A program made the position numbers and the translations under genes. This document shows, one piece after another, positions 1 through 6,527 of a stretch of DNA of 15,351 bases (position 1 is its first letter; every line of letters begins with the position of its first letter). The stretch comes from an uncultured Sphingomonas sp. (GTDB taxonomy: Bacteria > Pseudomonadota > Alphaproteobacteria > Sphingomonadales > Sphingomonadaceae): the NCBI GenBank assembly GCA_946482655.1, contig CAMLSA010000076.1, forward strand, positions 1-15,351, in the 5' to 3' direction. The notes under the pieces were generated by a model. That model was not told where the DNA came from. It saw only the letters and a list, made by a program, of their open reading frames with translations, and did no database searches.

Positions 1-269
1 TCGACGGCGCGCGGGTCCACCTGACCGGCAAGGAATACGCGATGCTCGAGCTGCTTTCGCTGCGCAAGGGCACCACGCTGACCAAGGAAATGTTCCTCAA
101 CCACCTCTATGGCGGCATGGACGAGCCTGAGCTCAAGATCATCGACGTCTTCATCTGCAAGCTGCGCAAGAAGCTCAGCCTGGCATGCGGCGGCGAGAAT
201 TACATCGAGACCGTATGGGGCCGCGGCTATGTGCTGCGCGACCCCGAGGAGGGCCAGGCCGCGGCCTGA
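1..269 (+). CDS. ctrA: CtrA response regulator, C-terminal DNA-binding part (5' end outside window)
   Basis: This is the last 88 codons of the master cell-cycle transcription factor CtrA. The reading frame is open from base 3 and stops with TGA at 267-269. What is visible is the OmpR/PhoB-type winged-helix domain: an [13 protein letters not shown] stretch, the recognition-helix region with [20 protein letters not shown], and the wing [12 protein letters not shown]. These match Caulobacter CtrA almost residue for residue as I remember it. The receiver domain with the phosphorylated Asp lies upstream of the window. The protein ends in Ala-Ala-Ala; in Caulobacter two terminal alanines are part of the ClpXP degradation signal, so regulated proteolysis is likely conserved here (inference). 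A strong intrinsic terminator follows 27 bases after the stop. In this family CtrA binds TTAA-N7-TTAA sites and controls division, motility and cell polarity. Confidence 0.96.
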   Translation, partial: DGARVHLTGKEYAMLELLSLRKGTTLTKEMFLNHLYGGMDEPELKIIDVFICKLRKKLSLACGGENYIETVWGRGYVLRDPEEGQAAA

Positions 270-296
270 TACCGATTTGCTACAGGGGCAAGGCGA

Positions 297-326
297 GGCC
301 GCGTTCCGCAAGGAACGCGGCCTTTT
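297..326 (+). terminator. Rho-independent terminator of ctrA
   Basis: A perfect 11-bp inverted repeat, GGCCGCGTTCC at 297-307 and GGAACGCGGCC at 312-322, encloses a GCAA tetraloop of the stable GNRA class. TTTT at 323-326 follows directly. It lies 27 bases after the ctrA stop codon and should end that transcript. A second, shorter hairpin (CCGCCGT / ACGGCGG, 335-351) lies just downstream but has no T-tract. Confidence 0.9.
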
Positions 327-444
327 CGCGTAGGCCGCCGTCGCACGGCGGATCGAGCCGCTCCCGAGCTCAAAAGCAGACCATCCAACGAACCCGCGAG
401 CTCGACCGGCGTTTAGCCCTCCGAGCAATGTCGAGAGGGTGAGA

Positions 445-1155
445 ATGGAATCTCTGATCTACACCGATGACGGGGTGGAGCTGATCGGAGAGCTATACCG
501 CCCATCGCAGGGCGGCAACGGTCGCGCCATCCTCGTCGTTCACGAGGCGGACGGGATCGGAGGGAACGTCCGGCGCCGCTGCGCGATGCTCGCAGACCTT
601 GGCTATGTTGCGTTCGCGGCGGACTTGCATGGCGGCGGGCGCGTCTTGGAGGATGCCGAGATTGGGCCTGCCATGGCCCGGTTCAGATCCGATTCCGCGC
701 TTATCCGCGGCAGGATCGCCGCGGCGCTCGCGGCGCTGGTCTCGGCCACGGACATCTCGCCTGATCGAACCGCTGCGATCGGCTATTGCTTCGGCGGCTT
801 TGCCGCGCTCGAGCTCGCGCGATCAGGCGCGCCGGTGCGGGCGGTCGCGAGCTTCCACGGTCTATTCACCACCACTGCCCCCGCCGAGGTGGGCAAGACG
901 ACCGCCCGGATATTGGCATGCACCGGCGCGCTCGACCCTCTGGTGCCCCCTGCCAATATCGCGGCGTTTCAAAGGGAAATGACCGAGGCTGCGGTCGATT
1001 GGCAGCTCATCGTTTACGGCCGGGCTTTACATAGCTTCACCAATCCGGCCGTCGACGAGCTCGACGACCCCCGCATGGCTTATGATCCTGCCGCCGATCG
1101 CCAATCCTGGGCCGCCCTTCTCGCTTTTCTCGACGAAAGCTTCGCCCGAGCCTGA
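445..1155 (+). CDS. Dienelactone hydrolase family alpha/beta hydrolase
   Basis: A 236-residue cytoplasmic alpha/beta hydrolase of the dienelactone hydrolase (DLH) family. The nucleophile elbow is GYCFGG with Cys115. The acid is probably Asp164 in GALDPLVP and the base His196 in ALHSFTNP. Glu34 in VVHE sits where DLH enzymes have the Glu that activates the cysteine, so the full Cys-Asp-His set is present and the enzyme should be active. Classical DLH opens dienelactone in chlorocatechol breakdown. No other aromatic-degradation gene is nearby, so the real substrate is unknown and may be another ester or lactone. I chose ATG at 445 because AGAGGG at 434-439 sits 5 bases upstream; an in-frame GTG at 439 would overlap that ribosome site. 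The gene stands alone, between the ctrA terminator and the convergent RTX gene. Confidence 0.88.
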   Translation: MESLIYTDDGVELIGELYRPSQGGNGRAILVVHEADGIGGNVRRRCAMLADLGYVAFAADLHGGGRVLEDAEIGPAMARFRSDSALIRGRIAAALAALVSATDISPDRTAAIGYCFGGFAALELARSGAPVRAVASFHGLFTTTAPAEVGKTTARILACTGALDPLVPPANIAAFQREMTEAAVDWQLIVYGRALHSFTNPAVDELDDPRMAYDPAADRQSWAALLAFLDESFARA

Positions 1156-1206
1156 TCAGTTGCCCGGGCAGCCGGTTCGCTCAAGCACCGGCAGTCTTGG
1201 CAGAGT

Positions 1207-2310
1207 TCAGACGAAGTCTGAGAGGCCCACTTCGCCCGCCAGGATCCCCTCCAGAAGGACGGCGGAATCGACCGTGGCGCCACCGTTGCTAGAATAGAAG
1301 ATGTAGGTGTCACCTCCCACGCTGAGTGCGGCCACCTCTCCATCTCCCGCATGCGCATCGAACAATTGCTGAGCGGCGGTAGCTGCGGAAAGCGTCGACT
1401 GCGGCGATCCCGTCAGCACGGCGCCAGGAGCATATCCGACCGACAGGCGATCCGTGCCGTCGAGATAATCCGCGATCCGGTCGGCACCTGCGCCGAGGGT
1501 GGAGCCCAGACCGGAAAACAGGAAGATATCCGCGCCTTCGCCGCCCCTGAGGATATCGACGCCCAGGTCGCCGGAGAGCAGGTCGTTATCGTCTCCGCCG
1601 TTGAGCAAGTCGTCGCCCTGGCCGCCGCGCAACCAGTCATCGCCCGCTTCGCCGTGAACCGCATCATTGCCCAGATTGCCGTTGACCGTGTCATTGCCGG
1701 CGTCGCCGAGAATGCTGTCGTCCCCCTGACCGCCGACGATGCGATCGGATCCGGTTCCGCCATCCAGCGAGTCCCGGCCGGCGTTTCCCTGAAGATAGTC
1801 GGAGCCGGCATCGCCGAACAGGACATCGTCCCCGTCGCTGCCTCCATTTAGTGACCGGCCGTAAAGATGATCATTGCCGCTTCCGCCGCCCAGCGTGTCC
1901 GATCCACTGCCGCCGAAAAGGTTGTCGTGACCGTCGAACCCTTCCATATAATCGTCGAAATCGCTTCCGATAAAGCTGTCGTTGCCCGAGAACATCGCGG
2001 CGAACGCAGCCCGATCGGTACCGTGGAACGCCCAATCGCCCAATTCCGCCACCGTGATATCGAGACCTGTGATCTCGAAGGTCGTTTCACCATACAGGGT
2101 CTCGTGAATCCCGGTGATGGTGCCGCTCAGCGGATCGCCGAAATGGTCGTAGGTGAAGTCATGGCCGGTAAAGCCGTCGACATAGCCACCGCCCGTATCG
2201 ATCGTGAAATTTTCCGGGGAACGCGATAGATACGGTCCGGTGACCAGATCCTCGAGGTCGATTTCGTCGACCCTGAACGCGTAGGTGCTTCCAGATATGA
2301 GTTGAGCCAT
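1207..2310 (-). CDS. RTX (hemolysin-type) calcium-binding repeat protein, probable type I secretion substrate
   Basis: A 367-residue acidic protein. Residues about 108-265 are roughly fifteen glycine/aspartate-rich nonapeptides of the GGxGxDxLx type (for example GGQGDDSIL, GEAGDDWLR, GGQGDDLLN). These form a calcium-binding parallel beta-roll. The periodicity is broken once, around residues 151-162. There is no Sec signal peptide. The C-terminal ~100 residues (DRIADYLDGTDRLSV, then DTYIFYSSNGG, ending LAGEVGLSDFV) resemble the terminal domain of serralysin-like and RTX proteins, which carries an uncleaved ABC-exporter signal. Export by a type I system to the cell surface or medium is therefore expected, although no exporter gene is in the window. 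Residues 1-107 show no protease, lipase or other enzymatic motif I recognise, so the function is unknown: adhesin, surface-layer or biofilm protein are options. AGGG lies just upstream of the ATG. Confidence 0.88.
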   Translation of the reverse strand: MAQLISGSTYAFRVDEIDLEDLVTGPYLSRSPENFTIDTGGGYVDGFTGHDFTYDHFGDPLSGTITGIHETLYGETTFEITGLDITVAELGDWAFHGTDRAAFAAMFSGNDSFIGSDFDDYMEGFDGHDNLFGGSGSDTLGGGSGNDHLYGRSLNGGSDGDDVLFGDAGSDYLQGNAGRDSLDGGTGSDRIVGGQGDDSILGDAGNDTVNGNLGNDAVHGEAGDDWLRGGQGDDLLNGGDDNDLLSGDLGVDILRGGEGADIFLFSGLGSTLGAGADRIADYLDGTDRLSVGYAPGAVLTGSPQSTLSAATAAQQLFDAHAGDGEVAALSVGGDTYIFYSSNGGATVDSAVLLEGILAGEVGLSDFV

Positions 2311-2416
2311 TGTCCCTATCCCGATGAGTCGCGACCACCATCAACTGGCATCGGGAATGGCTACATCTTTTCAGATGAACTTTCGCTGTCCCCACGAGTC
2401 TTTCGCCGGCAGCGCC

Positions 2417-2683
2417 TCAGTTGGACTGGGCACCGCGCCGGCTATACATGAGCGCAGCTATGATCGCGGCAGAACCAATGCCGAGCGCCGCGCCGACGCC
2501 GAGGGTCTTCCCCGATACGCCCGACGCGGCTGAGCCGTCGCTGCTCTCGGGAGACGATGTCCAGGCCCTGGCTGAAGACGAGTCGGCATCGGTCCCTTGC
2601 TCCAAATGGGTCTCGCTATGCGGCGGCACTTGAAGCGGAAACGGAGATTGGTTGGCTGCAGGGATCGGAGGTTGGTGACTCAT
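2417..2683 (-). CDS. Small single-span membrane protein of unknown function
   Basis: An 88-residue protein I do not recognise as a named family. Residues 1-60 are polar and rich in Pro, Ser, Gln and Asp, probably disordered. Residues about 61-80 (LGVGAALGIGSAAIIAALMY) form one glycine/alanine-rich transmembrane helix. The tail SRRGAQSN is positively charged, which by the positive-inside rule would put the C-terminus in the cytoplasm and the disordered part in the periplasm. The start at 2683 is supported by GGGAGA seven bases upstream; the frame extends further upstream (ATG at 2704, open to 2749), but without a comparable ribosome site. An EcfG-like promoter match lies upstream (2761-2785), which would make it a stress-induced protein. 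It has its own transcription unit, separated by 190 bases from the Gre-like gene behind it. Confidence 0.6.
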   Translation of the reverse strand: MSHQPPIPAANQSPFPLQVPPHSETHLEQGTDADSSSARAWTSSPESSDGSAASGVSGKTLGVGAALGIGSAAIIAALMYSRRGAQSN

Positions 2684-2760
2684 GACATGCTCTCCCGCGG
2701 TCATTGCTGATCTTCGGTCGCGCTCCGCTGAACGATTTACCGGCTGCACGTCCGGATCAA

Positions 2761-2785
2761 AACGCCCGAACCAGCCGGGGTTTCC
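2761..2785 (-). promoter_or_regulatory. Possible EcfG-type general stress promoter for the small membrane protein
   Basis: Read on the minus strand, GGAAA (2785-2781) is followed by exactly 16 bases and then CGTT (2764-2761). The known alphaproteobacterial EcfG/SigT consensus is GGAAC-N16/17-CGTT, so this differs at one base of the -35 element. It ends 77 bases upstream of the start codon at 2683, a sensible distance for a promoter. A one-mismatch site can occur by chance, so this is a candidate only. Confidence 0.35.
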
Positions 2786-2873
2786 ACAGATCTTGTTGAC
2801 AATGCATCCATCCCGGCGATTTTACTCACATCCGATCGATCAGAGGGGCTCCGGACGGAGTATCCGGCGGATG

Positions 2874-3347
2874 CTAAAGAGCCTCCACTCGCAACACCTC
2901 GATTGCATCGGCCTTCCCGCTAAAATCCTCGAAGTCCCCCTTGCGCGCTCCGATCAACACCCTCGCCAGCGGCGAGGAGAAGGAGATCAGGCCCGCCGCC
3001 GGATCGGCCTCGTCGTCGCCGACGATCGAAACCTCCTTCTCTTTCCCGTTGAGCCGATAGCGTACCCGCGTGCCGAACGCGGCCTCATCGCCCTGGGCGG
3101 GGGGCTGGATCTCCATTGTCGCATGGCGGGTGCGCCAGTAACGCAGGTCGCGCTTGAGCGCCTTGAGCTCGTCCTCGCTCGCCGTTCCGTCGGCACCCGC
3201 GGCGATCGCGTCGTCGATCCCGGCGATCTTCGCCTCGATCAGCTTCGCGCCGCGCTCGGTGACGAGGTTGGGGCCCGGCGGGATGGGCAGTTCGAACTTG
3301 GGCTCGAGATGCTCATCGTCGCTTTCCCGGCGGAAGGCGACGCTCAT
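2874..3347 (-). CDS. Gre-like transcription elongation factor (GreA/GreB C-terminal domain)
   Basis: A 157-residue protein of the GreA/GreB family. Residues about 85-157 form the FKBP-like C-terminal domain (FGTRVRYRLNGKEKEVSIVG, then GLISFSSPLARVLIG, KGDFEDF), which in Gre factors docks on RNA polymerase near the secondary channel. Residues about 30-80 should make the antiparallel coiled coil, but it is clearly shorter than the ~75 residues of GreA. The GDLSENAEY motif that carries the acidic tip needed for transcript cleavage is absent; only scattered acidic residues (DD at 45-46, SEDE at 57-60) are present. It may act more like Rnk or another channel-binding factor than as a cleavage factor (inference). 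Its ATG overlaps the DUF1365 stop by 4 bases (TCAT on the plus strand, 3344-3347), so it is translationally coupled to the lipid genes. I reject a longer frame starting at 3422 because it lies inside DUF1365. Confidence 0.85.
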   Translation of the reverse strand: MSVAFRRESDDEHLEPKFELPIPPGPNLVTERGAKLIEAKIAGIDDAIAAGADGTASEDELKALKRDLRYWRTRHATMEIQPPAQGDEAAFGTRVRYRLNGKEKEVSIVGDDEADPAAGLISFSSPLARVLIGARKGDFEDFSGKADAIEVLRVEAL

Positions 3348-4117
3348 GCCGCCACGATCGACACACCGTCGCCGCCGCTGGCGACATGGCGGCGAACGCC
3401 GATCCGCTTGAGGAACAGCCACAGCGCCTCGACATGGATGCCAGCGAGGACCTTGAGGGTGAGCAGCGGGTGACGGAGGAAGGCCCTGATCAGCGCGCCG
3501 TCGCTCAACTCGCGGCGCCTGCCTGAGAAGGCGGCGACGATCAGCGGCCCCTTGGCATCGCCGCCGGCGACGACCACCTTGGCGCTCTCCATCGGCGGCT
3601 CGACGGTGATGTCGTAGCGCATGTCGAGGTCCATGAAGGGCGAAACGTAGAAATTCTTGTCGCAGGCCTGGCGGATCACCGCTTCCTTCCCCCGCCCTTC
3701 GGGCACCGGGATCACATAGCTGTGCCGTTCCTTGAAGGTGTTTGTCACCTCATAGATCATCGTCGCAAGAGTTCCGTCGCGGCGGTGGCAGAACCAGACC
3801 GACAGCGGATTGAAGACATGGCCGAGCATCCGCGGCATGGTGAGCAAACGGATCGGGCCGCCATCGGGTTCCTGGCCAGCCCGGCGCATCAGCGCCTCGA
3901 TCTGTGGCCGCAGCGGATTTCCGCTGCGATCTGCGAAGTCCCTGTCGTGAAAGGAAAAGAGATTGAAGCGGTTGCGCGAGAAAAGCCGGAGCTTGCCGGC
4001 GATCGCGTCAAGCTCGTCGAGATCGAACAGGCATTGGAAGACGCGATATCGCAGCCGGTGGACGCGCGGGCGAAACCGCTGATGGAAGACCTCGCCCGCA
4101 TAGATGGCCGATTTCAC
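3344..4117 (-). CDS. DUF1365 family protein (lipid-modification cluster)
   Basis: A 257-residue protein of the DUF1365 family. The family hallmarks are easy to see: an N-terminal IYAGEVFHQRFRPRVHRLRY, GHVFNPLSVWFC at 99-110, EVTNTFKERHSY at 123-134, DKNFYVSPFMDLDMRYD at 153-169, and HVEALWLFLKR at 228-238. The biochemical activity has not been established as far as I know. The family sits next to flavin amine-oxidase-type proteins and cyclopropane-fatty-acid-synthase-type methyltransferases in many proteobacteria, which suggests a role in modifying membrane acyl chains. It starts with GTG at 4117, overlapping the stop of the upstream flavoprotein gene by 4 bases (GTGA), and its own stop overlaps the Gre-like gene. 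The three are thus one translationally coupled unit. There is no signal peptide; the hydrophobic stretch near 205-238 might touch the membrane. Confidence 0.9.
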   Translation of the reverse strand: MKSAIYAGEVFHQRFRPRVHRLRYRVFQCLFDLDELDAIAGKLRLFSRNRFNLFSFHDRDFADRSGNPLRPQIEALMRRAGQEPDGGPIRLLTMPRMLGHVFNPLSVWFCHRRDGTLATMIYEVTNTFKERHSYVIPVPEGRGKEAVIRQACDKNFYVSPFMDLDMRYDITVEPPMESAKVVVAGGDAKGPLIVAAFSGRRRELSDGALIRAFLRHPLLTLKVLAGIHVEALWLFLKRIGVRRHVASGGDGVSIVAA

Positions 4118-5460
4118 GCCGCGGCTTCCCGCGTCGGCGCGAGATCCATCGCCAGCCGGCCATTAGGCTCTTCGACTGTCCAGGGACGCCGCGCGCCGAG
4201 CATCTCGGCGACTGCGAGGCCCGATTGCAGGCCGTCCTCATGGAAGCCCGCGCCGAGATGGGCGCCGCAATAGAAGGTATTGCGCTGGCCCTGAATGGCC
4301 CAGATGCGGCGCTGCGCCGCCATCGCGGCGTGGTCGAAGATCGGATGCTCGAAGCTGGTCCGGTCGATCTCATGCCCTGCACCAACGGCGCGATTGGGAT
4401 TGAGGGTGACGACCAGCGGGCGCCTGGTCGTGAACCCCTGCAGCCGGTTCATCCAGTAGCTGACGCACAGATCACCGGTCGCGTCATTGGCGTGGCGGCG
4501 GCCGAAATAGTTCCACGCGCCCCACAGCGCCCGGCGCCTGGGCATCAACGCGGGATCATCGTGCAACACGGCGAGATTGGTACTGTAGCGGAATGCGCCG
4601 AGCAACTCGCGCTCCTGCGGGCTCGGATCGGCGAGCATCGCCAACGCCTGGTTTCCGTGCGAAGCGATCACCACCTCGTCGAAGTGGTCGGCATGGCCCT
4701 TATGATCGGTAATCGCCACCCGGCCACCCTTGCGCTCGACCGAGGCAGCCCGCATGCCGAGCCGCAACTCGCCCACGAAGTCGGCGAGCAGCTTGTCGAC
4801 ATAGGTGCGGCTGCCGCCGATCACGGTGCGCCATTTGGGGCGGCGGCCGAGATCGAGCAGGCCGTGATTGTCGCAGAAGCGGATGAACGCCTCGGCCGGA
4901 TAGTCGAGCAGCAACTGCGCCGGCGCCGACCAGATCGCCGCTGCCATCGGCAACAGATGATCGTCGCGGAAGGCGTCGCCATAGCGGCCCTGCTCCAGCA
5001 TCTGGCCGAGCGTCATGTCCCCGAAGCCGCCGATCTGGGCGGCCGCCTCGCGGTAGAAACGGACCAGGTTGCGCAGCATCGACCAGAAGCGGCGCGAGAA
5101 GAGGTTCGAAGGCTGGGCGAACAGCTGCCAGATCCGGTCGCCGGCGGCATATTCCAATTTCCCGTCGTCGAGCGACACCGCGAAGCTCATGTCGGTCGCA
5201 CGCGCCGCGACGTCGAGGTGCGCGAACATCGCGATCAGATTGGGATAGGTGCGGTCGTTGAAGACGATGAAGCCCGTGTCGACCCCGAGCCTCGATCCAT
5301 CAGACATGTCGACGTCTATCGTGCGGGTATGGCCGCCGGGGCGCCCCTCGGCCTCGTAGAGCACCACGTCGTTCGTCTTCGCGAGAAGCCACGCGGCCGA
5401 CAGTCCGCTGATCCCGCTGCCGATCACGGCAATCCGCTGCCCCCTGCGGACATTCGTCAT
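4114..5460 (-). CDS. FAD-dependent amine-oxidase-type protein of the DUF1365/CFA-synthase cluster
   Basis: A 448-residue flavoprotein. The N-terminus carries the dinucleotide-binding fold IAVIGSGISGLSAAWLL (G14, G16, G19) with the ribose-binding Glu36 in VVLYEAEG, followed by GGHTRT, typical of amine-oxidase and phytoene-desaturase-like enzymes. The C-terminus has a second FAD contact (YCGAHLGAGFHEDGLQSG). Databases often label this family NAD/FAD-binding protein or cyclopropane fatty-acid synthesis protein. By context it probably oxidises or desaturates a fatty-acyl chain of a membrane lipid (inference). I take ATG at 5460, which opens directly into the FAD fold and has GGGGG eight bases upstream. 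ATG at 5478, seven codons' worth upstream and also with a GAGCGGG, is an equally possible start. The frame stays open to 5961, but that extension runs through the divergent promoter and into DUF1295. It is the first gene of the minus-strand operon with DUF1365 and the Gre-like factor. Confidence 0.88.
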   Translation of the reverse strand: MTNVRRGQRIAVIGSGISGLSAAWLLAKTNDVVLYEAEGRPGGHTRTIDVDMSDGSRLGVDTGFIVFNDRTYPNLIAMFAHLDVAARATDMSFAVSLDDGKLEYAAGDRIWQLFAQPSNLFSRRFWSMLRNLVRFYREAAAQIGGFGDMTLGQMLEQGRYGDAFRDDHLLPMAAAIWSAPAQLLLDYPAEAFIRFCDNHGLLDLGRRPKWRTVIGGSRTYVDKLLADFVGELRLGMRAASVERKGGRVAITDHKGHADHFDEVVIASHGNQALAMLADPSPQERELLGAFRYSTNLAVLHDDPALMPRRRALWGAWNYFGRRHANDATGDLCVSYWMNRLQGFTTRRPLVVTLNPNRAVGAGHEIDRTSFEHPIFDHAAMAAQRRIWAIQGQRNTFYCGAHLGAGFHEDGLQSGLAVAEMLGARRPWTVEEPNGRLAMDLAPTREAAA

Positions 5461-5494
5461 GCTCGTTGCCCCCGTCATCGTGCCCGCTCTCGCT

Positions 5495-5529
5495 CCGTTC
5501 GACCCAGCTACGCGAGCCGGATCGAACGG
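5495..5529. promoter_or_regulatory. Imperfect 11-bp dyad in the divergent lipid-gene control region
   Basis: CCGTTCGACCC at 5495-5505 and GGATCGAACGG at 5519-5529 are reverse complements except for one base pair, separated by 13 bases. The dyad lies 35-69 bases upstream of the flavoprotein start at 5460. It could be an operator for a dimeric regulator or a hairpin in the 5' leader of the minus-strand operon. No regulator is identified. Confidence 0.4.
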
Positions 5530-5565
5530 GTTGCGGGTCGGCCCGTGACGACTGCTAACCTGCGT

Positions 5566-5597
5566 TATTAAAAGCGCAATGCCGAATCTGCGCGCAA
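5566..5597. promoter_or_regulatory. AT-rich core of the divergent intergenic region, possible back-to-back promoters
   Basis: The 250-bp gap between the two lipid operons contains one AT-rich island, TTATTAAAA near 5565-5573, in otherwise GC-rich DNA. On the minus strand TTGCGC (5597-5592) and TTTTAA (5573-5568) are 18 bases apart. On the plus strand TATTAA (5566-5571) has a poor -35 candidate, GTGACG (5545-5550), at a short 15-base spacing. This is the best location for divergent sigma70-type promoters, but neither match is strong. Confidence 0.25.
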
Positions 5598-5642
5598 CGC
5601 AGTGGCTCCGGCCACCGTATAGGGCTAGGACACCACCATAGA

Positions 5643-5680
5643 CCCCTCCTCCTTCAGAGGAAGGGCCTTCGCCCGAGGGG
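5643..5680 (+). other. Foldable leader element upstream of DUF1295 (possible three-way junction)
   Basis: CCCCTC (5643-5648) can pair with GAGGGG (5675-5680), enclosing two adjacent hairpins: CCTTC-AGAG-GAAGG (5651-5664) and GGGC-CTTC-GCCC (5663-5674). The two inner stems share two G residues and therefore compete slightly at their junction. The element ends 30 bases before the DUF1295 ATG at 5711 and would be part of the mRNA leader. No T-tract follows, so it is not a classic terminator. It may affect mRNA stability or translation; I do not match it to a known riboswitch. Confidence 0.3.
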
Positions 5681-5710
5681 ATGGGGCGAGATTTGGGGGA
5701 CCACCGCGAT

Positions 5711-6514
5711 ATGACCGCTATCAGCAGTATCATCCTCGCATCACTGATCATGTCGGCGATGATGATGATGGCCTGGGCTGTGCAAAAGCAGACCCGCCAG
5801 TCGGGCTGGGCCGACGTCTTCTGGTCGTTCGCGATCAGCGCGGGCGGGCTTGTCGTCGCGCTGATGACGTCGAGCGAGGCACCGGTCGAGCGGACTTGGC
5901 TGGTCGCGGCGATGGTGGGCTTCTGGTCGATGCGCTTGGGCTTCCACATCCTCGCGCGCACCGCGACCGCGACCTATGAGGACCCGCGCTACGCCGACCT
6001 GCGGCGAGAATGGGGCGAGAAGTTCCAGGGACGGCTGTTCGGTTTCCTCCAGATCCAGGCATTGTGCGGAATCGGCCTGGTCGTCACCGTCTATGCCGCC
6101 GCGCATCGCCCGGGCCCCGCCTTCATGCCGACCGATTGGCTCGGCCTCGCCATACTCGTCGTCTCGGTGATCGGCGAAGGCATCTCCGACCGGCAGTTGC
6201 GCGCCTTCACGGCGACCAGGGCCAATCACGGCAAGGTCTGCGACAAGGGTCTCTGGGCCTGGTCTCGTCATCCCAATTATTTCTTCGAATGGCTCGGCTG
6301 GGTCGCCTATCCAGTCATCGCGATCTCCTTCGCGGGGGACTGGTGGCAAGGCTGGCTCGCGCTGATCGGGCCGGTGCTGATGTACTGGCTGCTCGTCCAC
6401 GTCTCGGGCATTCCGCCGCTCGAGGCGCATATGCTCAAGAGCCGGCGCGAGGCCTTCAAAAACTACATGGCGCGCACCAGTGCCTTCTTCCCACTGCCAC
6501 CACGCAAAAGCTGA
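5711..6514 (+). CDS. DUF1295 family integral membrane protein (steroid 5-alpha-reductase-like)
   Basis: A 267-residue polytopic inner-membrane protein of the DUF1295 family, related to steroid 5-alpha-reductase and isoprenylcysteine-methyltransferase folds. Hydrophobic segments lie near residues 5-22, 35-55, 62-82, 112-132, 143-158, 195-205 and 213-232. The hallmark region is residues 179-196 (KGLWAWSRHPNYFFEWLG), the likely NADPH or cofactor site in related reductases, followed by GIPPLEAHMLKSR (233-245) and FFPLPP (259-264). By analogy it may reduce a C=C bond in a lipid-linked substrate (inference). I chose ATG at 5711, ten bases after GGGGGA, over ATG at 5681, because the intervening residues are polar and the hydrophobic start follows 5711. 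It is the first gene of the plus-strand operon; the methyltransferase gene begins 13 bases after its stop. Confidence 0.87.
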   Translation: MTAISSIILASLIMSAMMMMAWAVQKQTRQSGWADVFWSFAISAGGLVVALMTSSEAPVERTWLVAAMVGFWSMRLGFHILARTATATYEDPRYADLRREWGEKFQGRLFGFLQIQALCGIGLVVTVYAAAHRPGPAFMPTDWLGLAILVVSVIGEGISDRQLRAFTATRANHGKVCDKGLWAWSRHPNYFFEWLGWVAYPVIAISFAGDWWQGWLALIGPVLMYWLLVHVSGIPPLEAHMLKSRREAFKNYMARTSAFFPLPPRKS

Positions 6515-6527
6515 CGGATCAACATTG

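Noticed and set aside
1171..1192. GCCGGT / ACCGGC inverted repeat between the convergent hydrolase and RTX genes.
   Set aside because: Six-base stem with a ten-base loop and no T-tract on either strand; too weak to call as a bidirectional terminator.
1351..1851. A plus-strand frame rich in Val, Ala and Ile inside the RTX gene that looks repetitive and hydrophobic.
   Set aside because: It is the antisense reading of the RTX repeats; the periodicity comes from the glycine/aspartate codons on the other strand.
2682..3473. A 263-codon plus-strand frame spanning the gap at 2684-2873 and the Gre-like gene.
   Set aside because: It is antisense to the Gre-like gene over most of its length and has no family features. 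The 190-base gap is better explained as the promoter region of the small membrane protein.
4225..5571. A 448-codon open frame on the plus strand opposite the flavoprotein gene.
   Set aside because: It is rich in Arg, Ala, His and Glu with no domain, and lies antisense to a gene with clear FAD motifs. Long antisense frames are expected in GC-rich coding DNA.
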